Shown: positions 36,500-47,161, numbered from the stretch's first letter. The stretch: DNA of 64,000 nucleotides from Larix kaempferi (GCA_027924585.1 BSBM01000140.1:4480001-4544000), one strand, 5' to 3'. A program made the numbers and translations. Notes: generated by a model not told the origin, from the letters alone.

Positions 36500-37190
36500 A
36501 CTATAATTAAACTATATTTCTAATACTCAATTTTCCAAATCAAATATGCCACTTGTCACAATATGATCCTTCCACGTGTCACCCTAGGATACTCAATATC
36601 AACATTTAAACAACAAAATTTATAAACGTTTTGATTCAAAGGTTTGGTTGGAAAGTGGAAATATTCTGAGAGAAAGAGCGGCTCGTCTTTCTTCAAGGTC
36701 TTCTATTGTTACAATTCCCTCGTAAATGAAGGGTCTGCCGACCCTTCTTATTCCTAATATTCTTTTCATAATAATTTGACACCAAAAGAAGGGTCGGTCG
36801 ATCCTTCTTGTGTTCTCTATTATGGATATAGGTGAATTGTTGCATAAAGGTTTTCACTATTTACTACGAAAAGAACGGTCTGCCGATCCTTCTTGTTGGA
36901 AAATAGAATTCGGGAGAAACAATTTTTATATGTTAAAACATCCAAGGTGCTTTATTTTGAAAACTACATCGTAATTGAAAGGTTGGCCGACACTTGCTAT
37001 TCCCAATATTATTTTCATGATAGTTCGACACTGCAAGAAGGGTTGGTCGACCCTTCTTCTGTTCTCCATTATGGATATATCTGAATTTATGAATAAATGT
37101 TTTCACTATTAACTATGAAAAGAATGGGAAACCAACCCTTCTTGTCGGAAAACAAAAGTAAGGAGAAACTATTTTTATATGTTATAACTT
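36500..37190. repeat. Palindrome cluster 7 (opposite orientation)
   Basis: Copies near 36730, 36791, 36872, 36980, 37040 and 37128. Related to 31880-32350 over its whole length. Words such as acactgcaagaagggt and gttctccattatggatata sit at fixed distances from the palindromes. Confidence 0.75.
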
Positions 37191-37780
37191 ATCCAATTGA
37201 CTAGATATTCAAGCAATGAGTGAATATTTTAGATATTGGACTTTTCACCTTTGTAGGTAACTTCATTTCTGAAGCAAGGGATTGTTTAGATACCTAAAAT
37301 TCATGACCATTAGAGGTATGTATAGGTTCTAATTGTGAGGTTGTAGATCCTAGTGATTGTTTTTTCACTGTAGAAAGTGAATAACTATTACATTGAAAAA
37401 TACATGTATCAACATTGAATAGAGTTCCCACACAATCACCCTTAGCAAACACCATAGATTACTATACCATTTTACACCATTTGTTAGATAAAAGGAACCT
37501 GACACGAGCATGAATAATTTTTCTTAATAATACTAGGTTACACGCAAAACATGGAATGTGTAAAAATCCATTGATCCTCTTCACTATACCACCAAGGAAT
37601 TTGATCAAGACTTTGCAATGATAGACTATGTTGAGAGGAGAATCACAAATCCATTATTTGAACTGTTCCCATAATCCGCATTGTAGGTTGCGGAAACGCA
37701 GAATGCAAACATTTACAATAATCTTCCCAGAATTCGAAATGCGGATTGCGGGAATCAAATCCGAATATCTAGTAATTCAC
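37191..37780. other. No recognised gene
   Basis: AT-rich sequence. At about 37680-37760 there are repeated ttgcgg/ccgcaa words (aggttgcggaaacgcag, atgcggattgcggg) also seen at 18550, 23050, 33010-33080 and 38700-38830. Confidence 0.5.
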
Positions 37781-37794
37781 CTGTATCAAGACTG

Positions 37795-38280
37795 GTGAAC
37801 ACAAGAAGAAGGGTCGACCACCCCTTCTTTTATGAGGGAATTGTCCAAATATTCAACCTATGAAGTATAGGTTGTCAATTCATCTATATCCCGAATAGTG
37901 AAGACTGCAAAAATACAAACGTCACAAGAAGGGTCGGTCGTTCCTTCATTTAAAAGAGAAATGAAAAAATATTAAATCTACGAAGGTTGGCATGACAATT
38001 CCCCACAACCGACTTCCACAGTATATGGTAGGGATCAGAACATTGCCTAAGTTATAACATCTAAAAAATATTTATTGGGACTTCCGACTGTTGGCAAGAA
38101 GGATTGGACACCCCTTCTTTTATTAGATAATTGTGAACACCAATATCCGACAATTCACCTATATCCAAAATAGTGAACATAGGAAGGATTGTACCACCCT
38201 TCTTGCAGTCTGGAACTATTATGAAAATAATAGTGGGCAGAAGAAGGGTCAGCTGACCCTTCATTCATTTATCTCGAGCC
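37795..38280. repeat. Palindrome cluster 8
   Basis: Copies near 37805, 37927, 38095, 38185 and 38245, in the same order and spacing as 33570-34030. The composite unit of 33.5-34.0 kb recurs here. Confidence 0.75.
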
Positions 38281-38499
38281 TCATTCAAAATGGGGTATCG
38301 GTTAATGAAATTCAACTTCAAATGACCATCATATTATGCAGACACCGATTCATTTGATAATTTGTATATTTTTTACTACTTCAAATGACCATCATAATTA
38401 TTATATTAGAACACCGCAAAAACGAATTTCAAAAGTGGCAATATCAAAAGAAAAAGTATGGTTTTGGATCCTAGATTTGGCAATTTTTGAAACGTATTT

Positions 38500-39360
38500 G
38501 GCAGTAAAATCCACACAGCAGGGAATTTTCGAAGATGAAAAATAATAGAAGGAAACATAAACAAAATCAACATATTTATTAATTCCATCGGCTTAATTCT
38601 GGGCCGTAAGATTAAGACAAGTCGATGGCTGAGATCTAATTTGGGGAATGTTGAAGACGAGTTTCAGGGGTTTAATTGTTTTGAAATATATAAACGTTCC
38701 CGCAATCCGCAATTGCGGGTTGCGGGACTGCTACTCGAAATAAAAACAAACGAAAGTTTCCCAAAGTTTCCCGCAATACACAATCCAAATTGCGGGTTGC
38801 GGAAATGCATGTTGCAAATCGATTACTGAAACAGTTCCCACAATCCACAATCATGTATAACTATAGATAGCCACTTCAACAAGCTATAGCATGATATGAT
38901 GGTGCGTGAATTTTTTTGAAACCATGAATTATGGCAGGCATTCTCTCAAGAAGTTTTGACTACTTTTTCCATACTTTTTTCAATTTCCAAAGTTTCACAA
39001 ACTTGCCATACTTTTCCAGAATGATGTCACATTGCAACACTGACTTAATGATAACACAAGAACACCATCATGTGTCTTTTGATGCCATGTCATCATACAT
39101 TCCATGTCATCATACATGTCATGTCATCATCACACATTCCATATCATCATAGATACCATGTCATCATACATTCCATGTCATCATACATGTCATGTCATCA
39201 TCACACATTCCATATCATCATAGATGCCATGTCATCATACATGCCATTTCATCACTTCCTATAGCGTCAGTTCTCTCTTTAAGGCTCACACATGTGAGAT
39301 TTTTGCCTTCCAAAAGAGAGATCAATTCATGTATAACCATAAGGGTCAAGATTGGATAAA
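38500..39360. repeat. Composite repeat and catgtcatcatacat minisatellite
   Basis: 38500-39000 repeats the block at 32880-33260 in the same orientation (ttgcgggttgcgg words, agccacttcaacaagctata, ttttgactactttttccata). At 39080-39250 the word catgtcatcatacatgtcat is repeated about ten times with small changes; a short version lies at 33345-33400. Confidence 0.8.
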
Positions 39361-39364
39361 TATA

Positions 39365-39895
39365 AATGACAAGAAGAGTTGGCCAACCCTTCGGACGGTC
39401 TAGAACTAGTATTGAAATAATATTGCGCAGAAGAAGGGTTGGTTGCCCCTTCATTTATGAGGGAATTGTGCAAATATTCAACCTACGAAGTATAGGCTAC
39501 AAATTCATGTATATCTTGAATGTCGAAGACTGCAAAAATACTAAGCACATGAAGGTTCAGTCAACCCTTCATTTAAAAGAGAAATGAAGAACAATTAATC
39601 TATGAAGGTTGGAACAACATTTCCCCACTACCGTGTTCCTCATTATGTGGCATCGATCGAGACATTGCCTATGTTATAACAAGTAAACAATATTTATCCT
39701 GACTACCGACAAGAAGGATCGGCCACCCCTTGTTTTAGTAGATAATTGAGAACACAAATATCCGAGAATTCACCTATATCCAGAATGGTGAACACAAGAA
39801 GGATCGAACCACCATTCTTGCAGTCTAGAACTATAATGAAAATAATAATGGGCAGAAGAAGGGTTGGTCGCCCCTTCATTCATTTAGCTCAAGCC
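39365..39895. repeat. Palindrome cluster 9
   Basis: Copies near 39375, 39432, 39552, 39714, 39797 and 39857. Same order and spacing as 33510-34030, followed by the same minisatellite. The region 32.8-34.35 kb is therefore duplicated as a unit at 38.5-40.31 kb. Confidence 0.78.
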
Positions 39896-39984
39896 TCATT
39901 CAAAAATGGGGTGTTGGTTAATGACATTCAATTGCAAATGACCATCATATTATACAGACATAAATATCAAAAGAAAAATTATGG

Positions 39985-40265
39985 CTTTGGAACCTGGATT
40001 TTGGCACTTTTGGAAACAGATTTGGCAATTTCGGAGCCGGTTTGGTCACTTTCGGAACAAGATTTTGCACTTTTGGAACCAGTTTTTGGCTATTTAGGAA
40101 CTGGTTTTGTCACTTTCGGAACCTTGATTTGGTACTTTCGGAATCGTTTTGGCAATTTTGGAATCGGTTTTGGCACTTTCGAAACCGGTTTTGGCACTTT
40201 TGGAACCGGTTTTGCCACTTTTGGAACCTGAATTTGGCAGTTTTGGAACTGGATTTTGCTTGATT
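39985..40265. repeat. Minisatellite, second array (ggcacttttggaaccggttt)
   Basis: About twelve imperfect 21-24-bp units. Same unit and right flank as 34050-34320. Similarity to that copy ends at about 40310, where gag sequence of another retroelement begins. Confidence 0.88.
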
Positions 40266-40311
40266 TTGGAGTTTAGAAAGGTGGTTTTAGCCCCGTCTTC
40301 AAAGTGACTTG

Positions 40312-41453
40312 GACTGGAATAAGTCCAAGTTTAATGAAATAAGGGTTTTAGGGTACGGGGTTGGGGGTTGGGGTTTGTAATTTCTATGATTATTACCCTG
40401 ATATCCCCTGTAATTACTTCCAGTATTTTGGTTAAATTTACTGTTGTTTTTTTTTTTTTTCTGGAAGTTATCCCATTTCTTTACATTCTAGCTTGGCATA
40501 CTTTCTCTTTTGTTCTTGTTTTGTTCATAGCAGTTGTTCGCCTTCCTCATTGTTTCCTCCAATGTCTTTAGGTTATCAAATTCAATTCATTCTTTGAACG
40601 AAGTGGGAAGAAAACTAAGGAAACGTTGTATTTTTCGCTTTTCTTCTATTGTGTAAGGAACATAATGGAGTAGACTCAGAAATTTACTGCAGAGCTCTTT
40701 CATACTCACGTCTCCTAATCTTAACTCGTAATATTCTTTTGAATTTTCTTCATAAAACTGTTCTGAAAGATATTTCTCTTTAAATAAACTTTTAAAGGTT
40801 TTCCAATTTACCCTCCATTCTTTTATGCCTTTCACTTTCTTGATGTCTTTCCACCAAATATCAGCCTTCCTGCTTAAGTTGTAGATGGCAAATTTTTCCT
40901 TAAGTTCATCAGAATAGTTGTAGATCTGAAAATATTTCTTCATGCCTGATAACCAGGATTCGACTTCTTCACCTTTTTCAATTTCACCATTAAACATGGG
41001 AGGTTTGATTTTCTTGAATTCCACTAAAATTTCCTCATATGGTCTATAATTCCTTTTACTTTTATGTTGGTCACTACTTTCACTGAAGTCTTGATGTTCT
41101 TGCTTCAATGATTCCTCACTGGATGTTCTAGCTCTATGGATGGAAAAGTCCAGTTTTCTCCCTTTATGTTTAGGGGGTGTGGTTTCCTTATCCTCCTTAG
41201 TGCTTTTATGTTTATCCTTCTCATTACTATGTATTTTGGCCAGTAAAATAGTATTCATTTCTTCTTGAGCCTTCATTATTCGTTCATTTTCCTCCCTAAC
41301 TCTTTTTAACTCTACCCTTAATTCTTCAACGTTTTGTTGTAAGTTAGCTGGATTATTATCTCTGCTTTCATTTAACTGCACCCAAAGTCTACTTCCTCTA
41401 GTATCTTCCGGTCCTCGAGGGGGTGTCTCTTCAGGCATTCCAAACTCTGTCAT
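40312..41453 (-). pseudogene. gag of a second Ty3/gypsy family, C-terminally truncated
   Basis: Starts at 41453 (MTEFGMPEETPPRGPEDT). It has a predicted coiled coil (VEELRVELKRVREENERIMK), a Lys/Glu-rich linker and the retrotransposon gag core: PPMFNGEIEKGEEVESWLSG, KFAIYNLSRKADIWW and FKSLFKEKYLSEQFY. An in-frame TGA follows LPTSFKE at 40587; past it the same frame continues (IEFDNLKTLEETMRKANNCY) towards an Asn/Gln-rich tail (NYRGYQGNNHRNYKPQ) and stops at the junction with repeats near 40311. Pol is absent. It differs from the Tat-like gag and lies just inside a primer site at 41600-41611. I cannot assign the lineage beyond Ty3/gypsy. Confidence 0.85.
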
Positions 41454-41599
41454 CTCTCCCTGAGCAACACAGTTGTTTTTCTAATCATGGAATTAGTAAG
41501 AGTACAAAAACAAAATACAAAATAAATAATCATTAGTTTTTAAAATTTTTAACAACAACAGCAGTGTTTGATCCAATTCAGGCCAAGTGTTGTGACATA

Positions 41600-41611
41600 G
41601 CTCTGATACCA
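41600..41611 (-). other. Primer binding site, tRNA-iMet type (second gypsy family)
   Basis: The minus strand reads TGGTATCAGAGC, two bases from the LTR end at 41614. It places the gag at 40.3-41.4 kb directly downstream of a 5' LTR. Confidence 0.85.
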
Positions 41612-41613
41612 TA

Positions 41614-42086
41614 TGTAATAACCCTCAATTTCACAAAATGTTTTTGTTTTTGTTTTTCTATACGGTACAAAATATAGAATTACTAAGTAAAAAGTATTTG
41701 TGCACATTCTAAATATGACACACATTATCATTGAATAATATTCTATTAAACGATGTTGTATTTAATAAAAGACTATACTGACAAATGTCAATTCCTATAA
41801 TTCTATGTGGATTTGTTTATCTAAACATGCTTATTTCCTTGATTTAGTGACAAGGGTTCCTCGAGGAAGCCCCGAGGGTTACTTAACTTTTGAAGCTAAA
41901 GAATATTGGTTCCTTGGCACAGGTGACAGGTTAGAGTAATTGTCGAGAATGGTAAAATTTCCAACATGGTTTACTCAATGTACAACCACTTGGTAAAATT
42001 TCTAGTTAACCCTTAGGTATTAGACTCACTAAGGGGAACACCTTCGTAGCTTGAAGAATTCATTGATCCAAAGATAGTAATAATAG
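41614..42086 (-). repeat. 5' LTR of the second gypsy element, inner part
   Basis: Begins TGTAATAACCCTCAATTTC on the plus strand (the minus-strand end is ...TTATTACA). The LTR is cut at 42086 by the Tat-like element; its remainder should resume at 57698 after the duplicated AATAG. Confidence 0.75.
42082..42086. repeat. Target site duplication AATAG (left)
   Basis: AATAG directly before the LTR at 42087 is identical to 57693-57697 directly after the other LTR. Confidence 0.95.
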
Positions 42087-42810
42087 TGTTGGCCCGGTTT
42101 TGCAACCAGGCTTAGTGCTATGGGCACCTGCTAACTAGTAGCAGCAGTTTCAATGGAAATAAATAACAATAAACTAATTCAACAATACTATTCATGGATC
42201 TAAGCAAAGATATTAAGCAAATAACAAAAATAATTTAAAATCAAGAACAAGAACATATATAAAATAAAGAATTTGTATTGAAAGGATGGGGCAAGCAAGT
42301 GCTTGCGAAATCAATACCTCTAATGGTGAGGTTGAATAGCTCCAAGGATGAGCAACTTCCAATCTCCAATGGTCTCTTCTCCAATGTGGTTTGCAATGGC
42401 TAAAATGCTCAAGGGAGATTTCAGCAGCATAACGATGAGATAATGGATGGATGTGAAATGAGGAGCCCCTACCACCTTTTTATAGGTTTTGGTGGTGGGA
42501 AATACCATTTGTGGTTTTGTGGAAACCAAATGGTATTGACCAACATGGTTTAGGTACCTTTCCCTCCTTTTTCCTTTTTTGAATAAAAATAATATTTTAA
42601 TTCCCTTTTTAATATTTTTGGGAATTTGGACCCTTTTTGAGGGTTTTTTATGATTTTCTTGGGAAAATAATCTTTTTTAATGGAAAAAGGGGTGTACTAA
42701 GGTCTTTTGGTGACCTTTTGTTGGTTTCAGAGGCTCAGATGGTGGAAAAGTGGACAAATGGGTCATGTGAATAAGGGAATGAGCTAGTGAGAACTTTTTA
42801 GGTGTTAACA
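42087..42810 (-). repeat. 3' LTR of Tat-like element 2 (724 bp)
   Basis: TGTTGGCCCGGTTTTGC to TTAGGTGTTAACA. Same length as 56969-57692. A TATA motif on the minus strand lies at 42475-42484. Confidence 0.96.
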
Positions 42811-42823
42811 GATTGCCCCCTGA
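42811..42823 (-). other. Polypurine tract of Tat-like element 2
   Basis: The minus strand reads CAGGGGGCAATC directly before the 3' LTR. Confidence 0.7.
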
Positions 42824-43096
42824 TGTGTGAGGGCAGGAGCTCATCGTATGGCCGATAGACATCATAGTTCTTTTGTCCTTTTTTCTGGGGTTTAGGGGAG
42901 AGAAGAGACCGGTTGGAGACTGGAGCCGCGGCCCTTGGAAGCTGCAAAAACAAAAAATATTACATGGCCTCAATATGAATGAGGTATAATCTCTGATATA
43001 GGACGAGGCGGGCATTCCCATGCTCGTATCAAGACATATACAAAACAATTAGTCTCGAGAAGGGGGATCTAATACGTAAAGAAATATACTAGTACA

Positions 43097-44086
43097 TCAT
43101 AATGGTCCAGAGGGGACATTATTGTGGGATATACTCATGATCATGGTTGATCTTAATAACTGATACACTGGAATAGCTGTTGAACTGCTGAAACTGAAGG
43201 TGTCCAACATCTGTATGGACTCAATGACTGTGAGCCATCTGAGATATTGTCGCCATACGCAACCCGGATATCTATAGAAAAAAAAAATGTAACTGGTTGT
43301 ATCCATAGGTAGACTCTCAAATGTGGAGGAGTCAGGTGGTATCCGGGGTCTTCGACTAATAACTGAACGGACCAATACCCTGTGCGAGTCTCAACGATGC
43401 GATCAAGGTGTTGAAGTCAAGCATGTGAGAAACAATCATTCGAAGAGGCACTGAGGATTCCTCTCGGAATGATTCATAGGCACTCATCATAAATGGTAAT
43501 GAGTCCAAGACACAGGGACCTCTAGGTCTATCCTCTGGAATCAATGTGGTTGTCGTCGACAGAGGGAGACCAGCAACTAACAAGGCAATGATGTTTCCTT
43601 GATAGGAGCGCGAGGTGTAGAACTGAAGTGATGTAGTACTGATGGTAGGGCTGACATACTTGTGGGGATGGGAAATAATTGGGTCAAAAAATGGGTAGAC
43701 TCAGACTTCCTTTGTTCAGAGCATGATGACATGGTTGACCTTGCAGCATAGGGAACTGACTTGTAGGTGCAGGGATCATAGCTTTTTTTTTTTTTAGGGA
43801 CTGAAGGGTATGTACTGACTCCGGGGGGGGGGGGGGGGGGTGAAGCTGATGGTAGCTGTCGAGGGAGTTTTAGAATGACATACTGCAGAATACTCTGAAC
43901 AAAGGAGACCAAAATGGGGAAGCTGCTATGTGAGTAGACATGATCTGTTGTGGCGCCAAGAGGCACCATTGATTCCTTCTTCGTAGTTTTAATGAGCTCC
44001 AAGAAGGGATAAAAGTGTGCTCTGGAATGGTACGGTCCTGTGGATTTTGCGAGCCCAGGATGGCTCATGCTCATGGTTGCTTTCAT
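43097..44086 (-). pseudogene. Sense-strand extra ORF of unknown function
   Basis: Open minus-strand frames cover most of the space between the antisense gene and the 3' LTR: 44086-43577 (MKATMSMSHPGLAKST; FPILVSFVQSILQYVILKLP), 43583-43356 (MLVAGLPLSTTTTLIPEDRP; FREESSVPLRMIVSHMLDFN) and 43375-43097. They are in different frames, and runs of G18 (43823-43840) and T11-12 (about 43784) sit within the first, so slippage or sequencing error could have broken one longer ORF. No known domain is recognised. Tat elements often carry extra ORFs here; whether this one is translated is unknown. Confidence 0.3.
43823..43840. repeat. G18 homopolymer
   Basis: Eighteen consecutive G on the plus strand, read as poly-proline on the minus strand. 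It is a likely site of polymerase slippage and uncertain length. Confidence 0.8.
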
Positions 44087-44445
44087 GTTTAGAGAGTCTG
44101 AAAGCGGTAAGTGGACTCTATTGGTGTTTCTTTCTCGTAAGTTTAGTCTCCAAGGCCCGAAAAAGCATAAAATGATGCGGATGGAGAACTCTTCTAGCCG
44201 ATGTGACTAGAGTATACCTTTTTCGTACTTAGTCTACGAGGTTCGGAAAAGGGGTAAACTTATACCAGGTAGACACCCTTTCAGATACGTTTAGCGAGCA
44301 TGAAAGGAAGCAAGATTGCTCGGCGATCTTTTCATTGTTTTAGGAGTCAGAAAAGAGCTTAACAGAAACTCCCTAAGTGCCTTTTTCGTAAAACGTGTTG
44401 CTCGGCCTGAAAAAGGGATAAACTTATACCGAACAAAAATGGATT

Positions 44446-45017
44446 GATGAGGGCAAGAAAAGGTCTCAAGCATCGTCATCGGTGCGGAGAACTGGATACG
44501 GTGACATAAGGATTGTCGAAAAAGGAGAACGGCCGGTGTGGCACGCAAACCGAGGTGACGAGGGGGCATGGAAAAAATGCCCAAAAAATATAAAGTTGAG
44601 AGCGAGAAATGATCTCTAGCATCATCATGAGCACGGAAAACTGAATCCGATGATATAAGGCACGTCAAAAACGGAGAACGGCCGATGTGGCACGCAAACC
44701 GAGGCGACGAGGGGGGCGATGGAAAAAATGCCCAAAAAATCTAAAGGTGAGAGCGAGAAATGATCTCAAGCATCATCATGAGCGCGGGAAACTGAATCTG
44801 GCCATATAAGGCACGTCGAAAATGGAGGACGGCTGATGTGGCACGCAAACCGAGGCGACGAGGGGGGGCATGGGAAAAAATCCCCGAAAAATTTAAAGGT
44901 GAGAGCAAGAAATGATTTCAAGCATCATCACGAGCGCGGAAAACTGAATCCGGCCATATAAGGCACGTCGAAAACGGAGGACGGCCGATGTGGCACGCAA
45001 ACCGAGGCGACGAGGGG
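44446..45017 (+). repeat. About 150-bp tandem repeat upstream of the antisense gene, four copies
   Basis: The word gcacgcaaaccgaggcgacg recurs at 44541, 44690, 44841 and 44993, periods 149, 151 and 152. Each unit also has catatraggcacgtcgaaaa-like sequence with an ACGT core and ggagracggccgatgtggca. An older, weaker pair with aaaaggggtaaacttatacc lies at 44218-44435. The array ends about 150 bp before the TATA box at 45171, so it could act as an upstream enhancer; that is inference. Confidence 0.88.
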
Positions 45018-45170
45018 GGGCAAAAAATGGTAAAAAAATGGACTTCATGAAAACGGGAAACGGAAAGAACCTGTATGAATTTCTCGCTGTGCTGATCCCA
45101 ACGGTACCAACGGTTTGCGAAATGGACTTCGTATGCTACTGTAATGGTTGTTTGAAATTTGTGGAATTTC

Positions 45171-45178
45171 TATAAATA
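45171..45178 (+). promoter_or_regulatory. TATA box of the antisense plant mobile domain gene
   Basis: TATAAATA, the canonical plant form, about 30 bp before a likely start near 45200-45210. It is followed by an unspliced leader to 45294 and a 5'-UTR intron. The position fits the downstream gene on the plus strand. Confidence 0.6.
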
Positions 45179-45294
45179 GGGCGTGGGGCCCAAAATGACA
45201 TTTCATTGTTACGTGTGAGTTTGATAGAGCTGTCAGAGCTATTTCTCGATTTCTGGGAGATTTCACCGTTGGTTTTCGATTTAGCGAGTTGCAG

Positions 45295-45714
45295 GTAACT
45301 CTATTCGCCTTAACCTTGTCAATTATGTCTTTTTTGTTTGGCGGCGGGCCCCCGAAGGCCGCGAAACTCCACGTTGACTCTCCAACGTGGAACCGCGCGG
45401 GTTTCGGGGCTGATCCCGCGATGAACCGCGCGGGTTCTAGGCTCACAGTCGCGATGTTCATCGCGACTGTGAAGTAGGGACCCGCGATGTTCATCGCGAG
45501 TTCATGGGGGATAGTCGCGATGTTCATCGCGACTGTCCGGCCAAAACCCGCGATGTTCATCGCGGGTTTATTCATGGATCTCGCGATGGCCATCGCGGCT
45601 TTTTGCGGGAAAGCTGCGATGGGCATCGCGGCTTTTTGTGTAAAAGCCGCGATGGGATTTTTGTAAAAAAAATTTGTGCTGGGGCTAAAAAAAATTTCTC
45701 TGTTTTCCTGGCAG
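45295..45714 (+). other. Predicted 5'-UTR intron of the antisense gene (420 bp)
   Basis: Donor TTGCAG|GTAACT at 45294/45295 and acceptor TTTTCCTGGCAG|G at 45714/45715, with a T-rich tract before it. Splicing places the leader directly before the ATG at 45716. The intron holds the CGCGAT-rich repeats at 45395-45655. Confidence 0.6.
45395..45655. repeat. CGCGAT-rich palindromic repeats in the antisense 5'-UTR intron
   Basis: Units of cgcgatgttcatcgcg (a 6-bp inverted repeat around GTTC) occur about four times near 45451, 45484, 45517 and 45550. They are followed by gatggccatcgcggcttttt-type units at 45586, 45618 and 45648 and preceded by ccgcgcgggttt words. The GCGATGG and CCGCGCGGGTTT words recur in the sense leader at 56475-56765. 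Confidence 0.85.
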
Positions 45715-45715
45715 G

Positions 45716-47161
45716 ATGTTGCGGAGACCTCTGTCCGTGTGGTGGGAGAGGGAGATCGACGGTGATCTCATGCTGAGGATTGAGACTGATGGAGGGGTGA
45801 GACAGACCCTGGCCATGAGCGGACTCTTGAAGTTCGCTCACATTCCTCCTATACGTTCAGTGAGGCGACTCCTGAACAAGCTCGTGCAGTGGTGGGTGCC
45901 GGCAGAGGGTGCCTTCATTATTGGTGGTGAGAGGTTAGAGATCACTCTCACTGATGTATATTTTTTGACTGGGTTGCCTCGCTTGGGTGAGGTGGGTGAT
46001 ATCTCGCCGAGGTTGCCTCCGGGTGTAGATATGGAGGACCTCTTACATACTTTCTGTGTGGATGATGTTGTTTTGCTAAACAGCTCTATTACTCTTAGAT
46101 TCCTACGTGAGTGGGATATGCGAGCTGTTGGTGCTTGCGTTCTGAGGATACTGGGTGCTACTGCACCACATCGTATGTCTGGGGGGCAGACGATGATGGT
46201 GGATTCCGTTCTACAGGGTACTTACTATGCCTGGGCGCAGATGTTCCTGGCCGGTGTCCGGAGAGATCTGGACAAGGCCATTAGAGAGGGAGGCGAGTTT
46301 TGTTACGCCTCGTTTTTATGCTGTTTTTTCTTTGAGCGGGTGCCGACCTTGCGGCCATGGGTACCTGTTCGTGCTGGGATTCCGAGCGAGCCTCGTATGA
46401 TGAGGTGGGGGCAGATGATGCCCCGTGCTGGCGGTGGTATCCGCGGCTACTTCACAGAGGATTTCTATCAGCAGTGGGAGCAGATGCCTCTGGTGATCGA
46501 GGACTATCCCTACGCCGGCATGGACTACCGGGGTGACCCAGAGATGCCTCGTGCCCCAAGACAGGCCTGGAGCTTAGACGGTATGTTTTTGTGTTTTATT
46601 CGATATTATATCATGTGTAGTTTGATTTATCATGATGATTTTGTTATATAGTATCTAATGGTTTATTTGCTTTGTGCAGATGTGGGTCCAGTGCCACCAC
46701 CTGACTATGTGGCTCAGCAGGGGCGGGCGATGGTGGTCGCTCGTCCCCCTGTACCTGTACCTCCTCTGCGTGGTGGAGGATATGCAGCCCGTGGGCGAGG
46801 GGTTGGCCCTCAGGACGATGCCATAGATGGTGTTCGACGGACCTTAGCCCGGATCGTAGCTGGGCTCCCCGAGGATGGCTGGAGGGACCTTGATCGGGAC
46901 ATTTTGCAGGGATGTCTTGGTGCACCGCCTGAGTGGCAGTCGCTCCTGTTGAGGGCAGCGGTGTTCGTGGTGAGGCATGGGGGTGGTGGACGAGATGCTC
47001 CGGCAGGGCCGGCTCAGGGGAGGATACGTCTGAGGGACGATCCAGTGGGGCCGGCAGAGCGGCGAGTTCGGGGTCGTCATGACCCGGCGGGGCCAGCGGA
47101 GGAGGATTCGGAGGAGGAGCCGGAGGAGGAGCCAGAGGATCCTAGGGATCCTGATGAGTAG
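45716..47161 (+). CDS. Plant mobile domain protein carried antisense inside Tat-like element 2 (two coding exons)
   Basis: Exon 1 is 45716-46580, a 99-bp intron (GTATGT...TTTGTGCAG) spans 46581-46679, exon 2 is 46680-47161. The split codon GAC G|AT joins in frame, giving 448 residues without a stop. Residues about 10-280 match the plant mobile domain pattern: FAHIPPIRSVRRLLNKLVQW (40-59), FIIGGERLEITLTDVYFLTG (67-86) followed by LPRLGEV, and FYQQWEQMPLVIEDYPYAG near 265. After the splice the tail is Pro/Arg/Gly-rich, then acidic (EEDSEEEPEEEPED). The domain occurs in MAIN/MAIL-type host proteins needed for silencing and genome stability, and in transposons; its biochemical activity is not settled. 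The gene has its own TATA box and 5'-UTR intron, and all its introns are antisense to the genomic RNA. It is the least damaged gene in the window. The start was chosen as the first ATG after the acceptor. Confidence 0.82.

Noticed and set aside
18012-39895. CRISPR-like reading of the regularly interspersed palindromes
   Set aside because: This is plant nuclear DNA. The spacers are conserved between clusters and are not unique, spacing varies from about 50 to 170 bp, and no cas genes are present.
34027-40263. Frames with FGT and FWN repeats at 34027-34314 and 39746-40263
   Set aside because: They are translations of the ggcacttttggaaccgg minisatellite.
44990-45626. Frames MARKPRRRGGAKNG (plus) and MPIAAFPQKAAMAIARSM (minus) near the antisense promoter
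   Set aside because: They fall in the tandem repeat, leader and CG-rich intron; the splice model gives a better explanation of this region.
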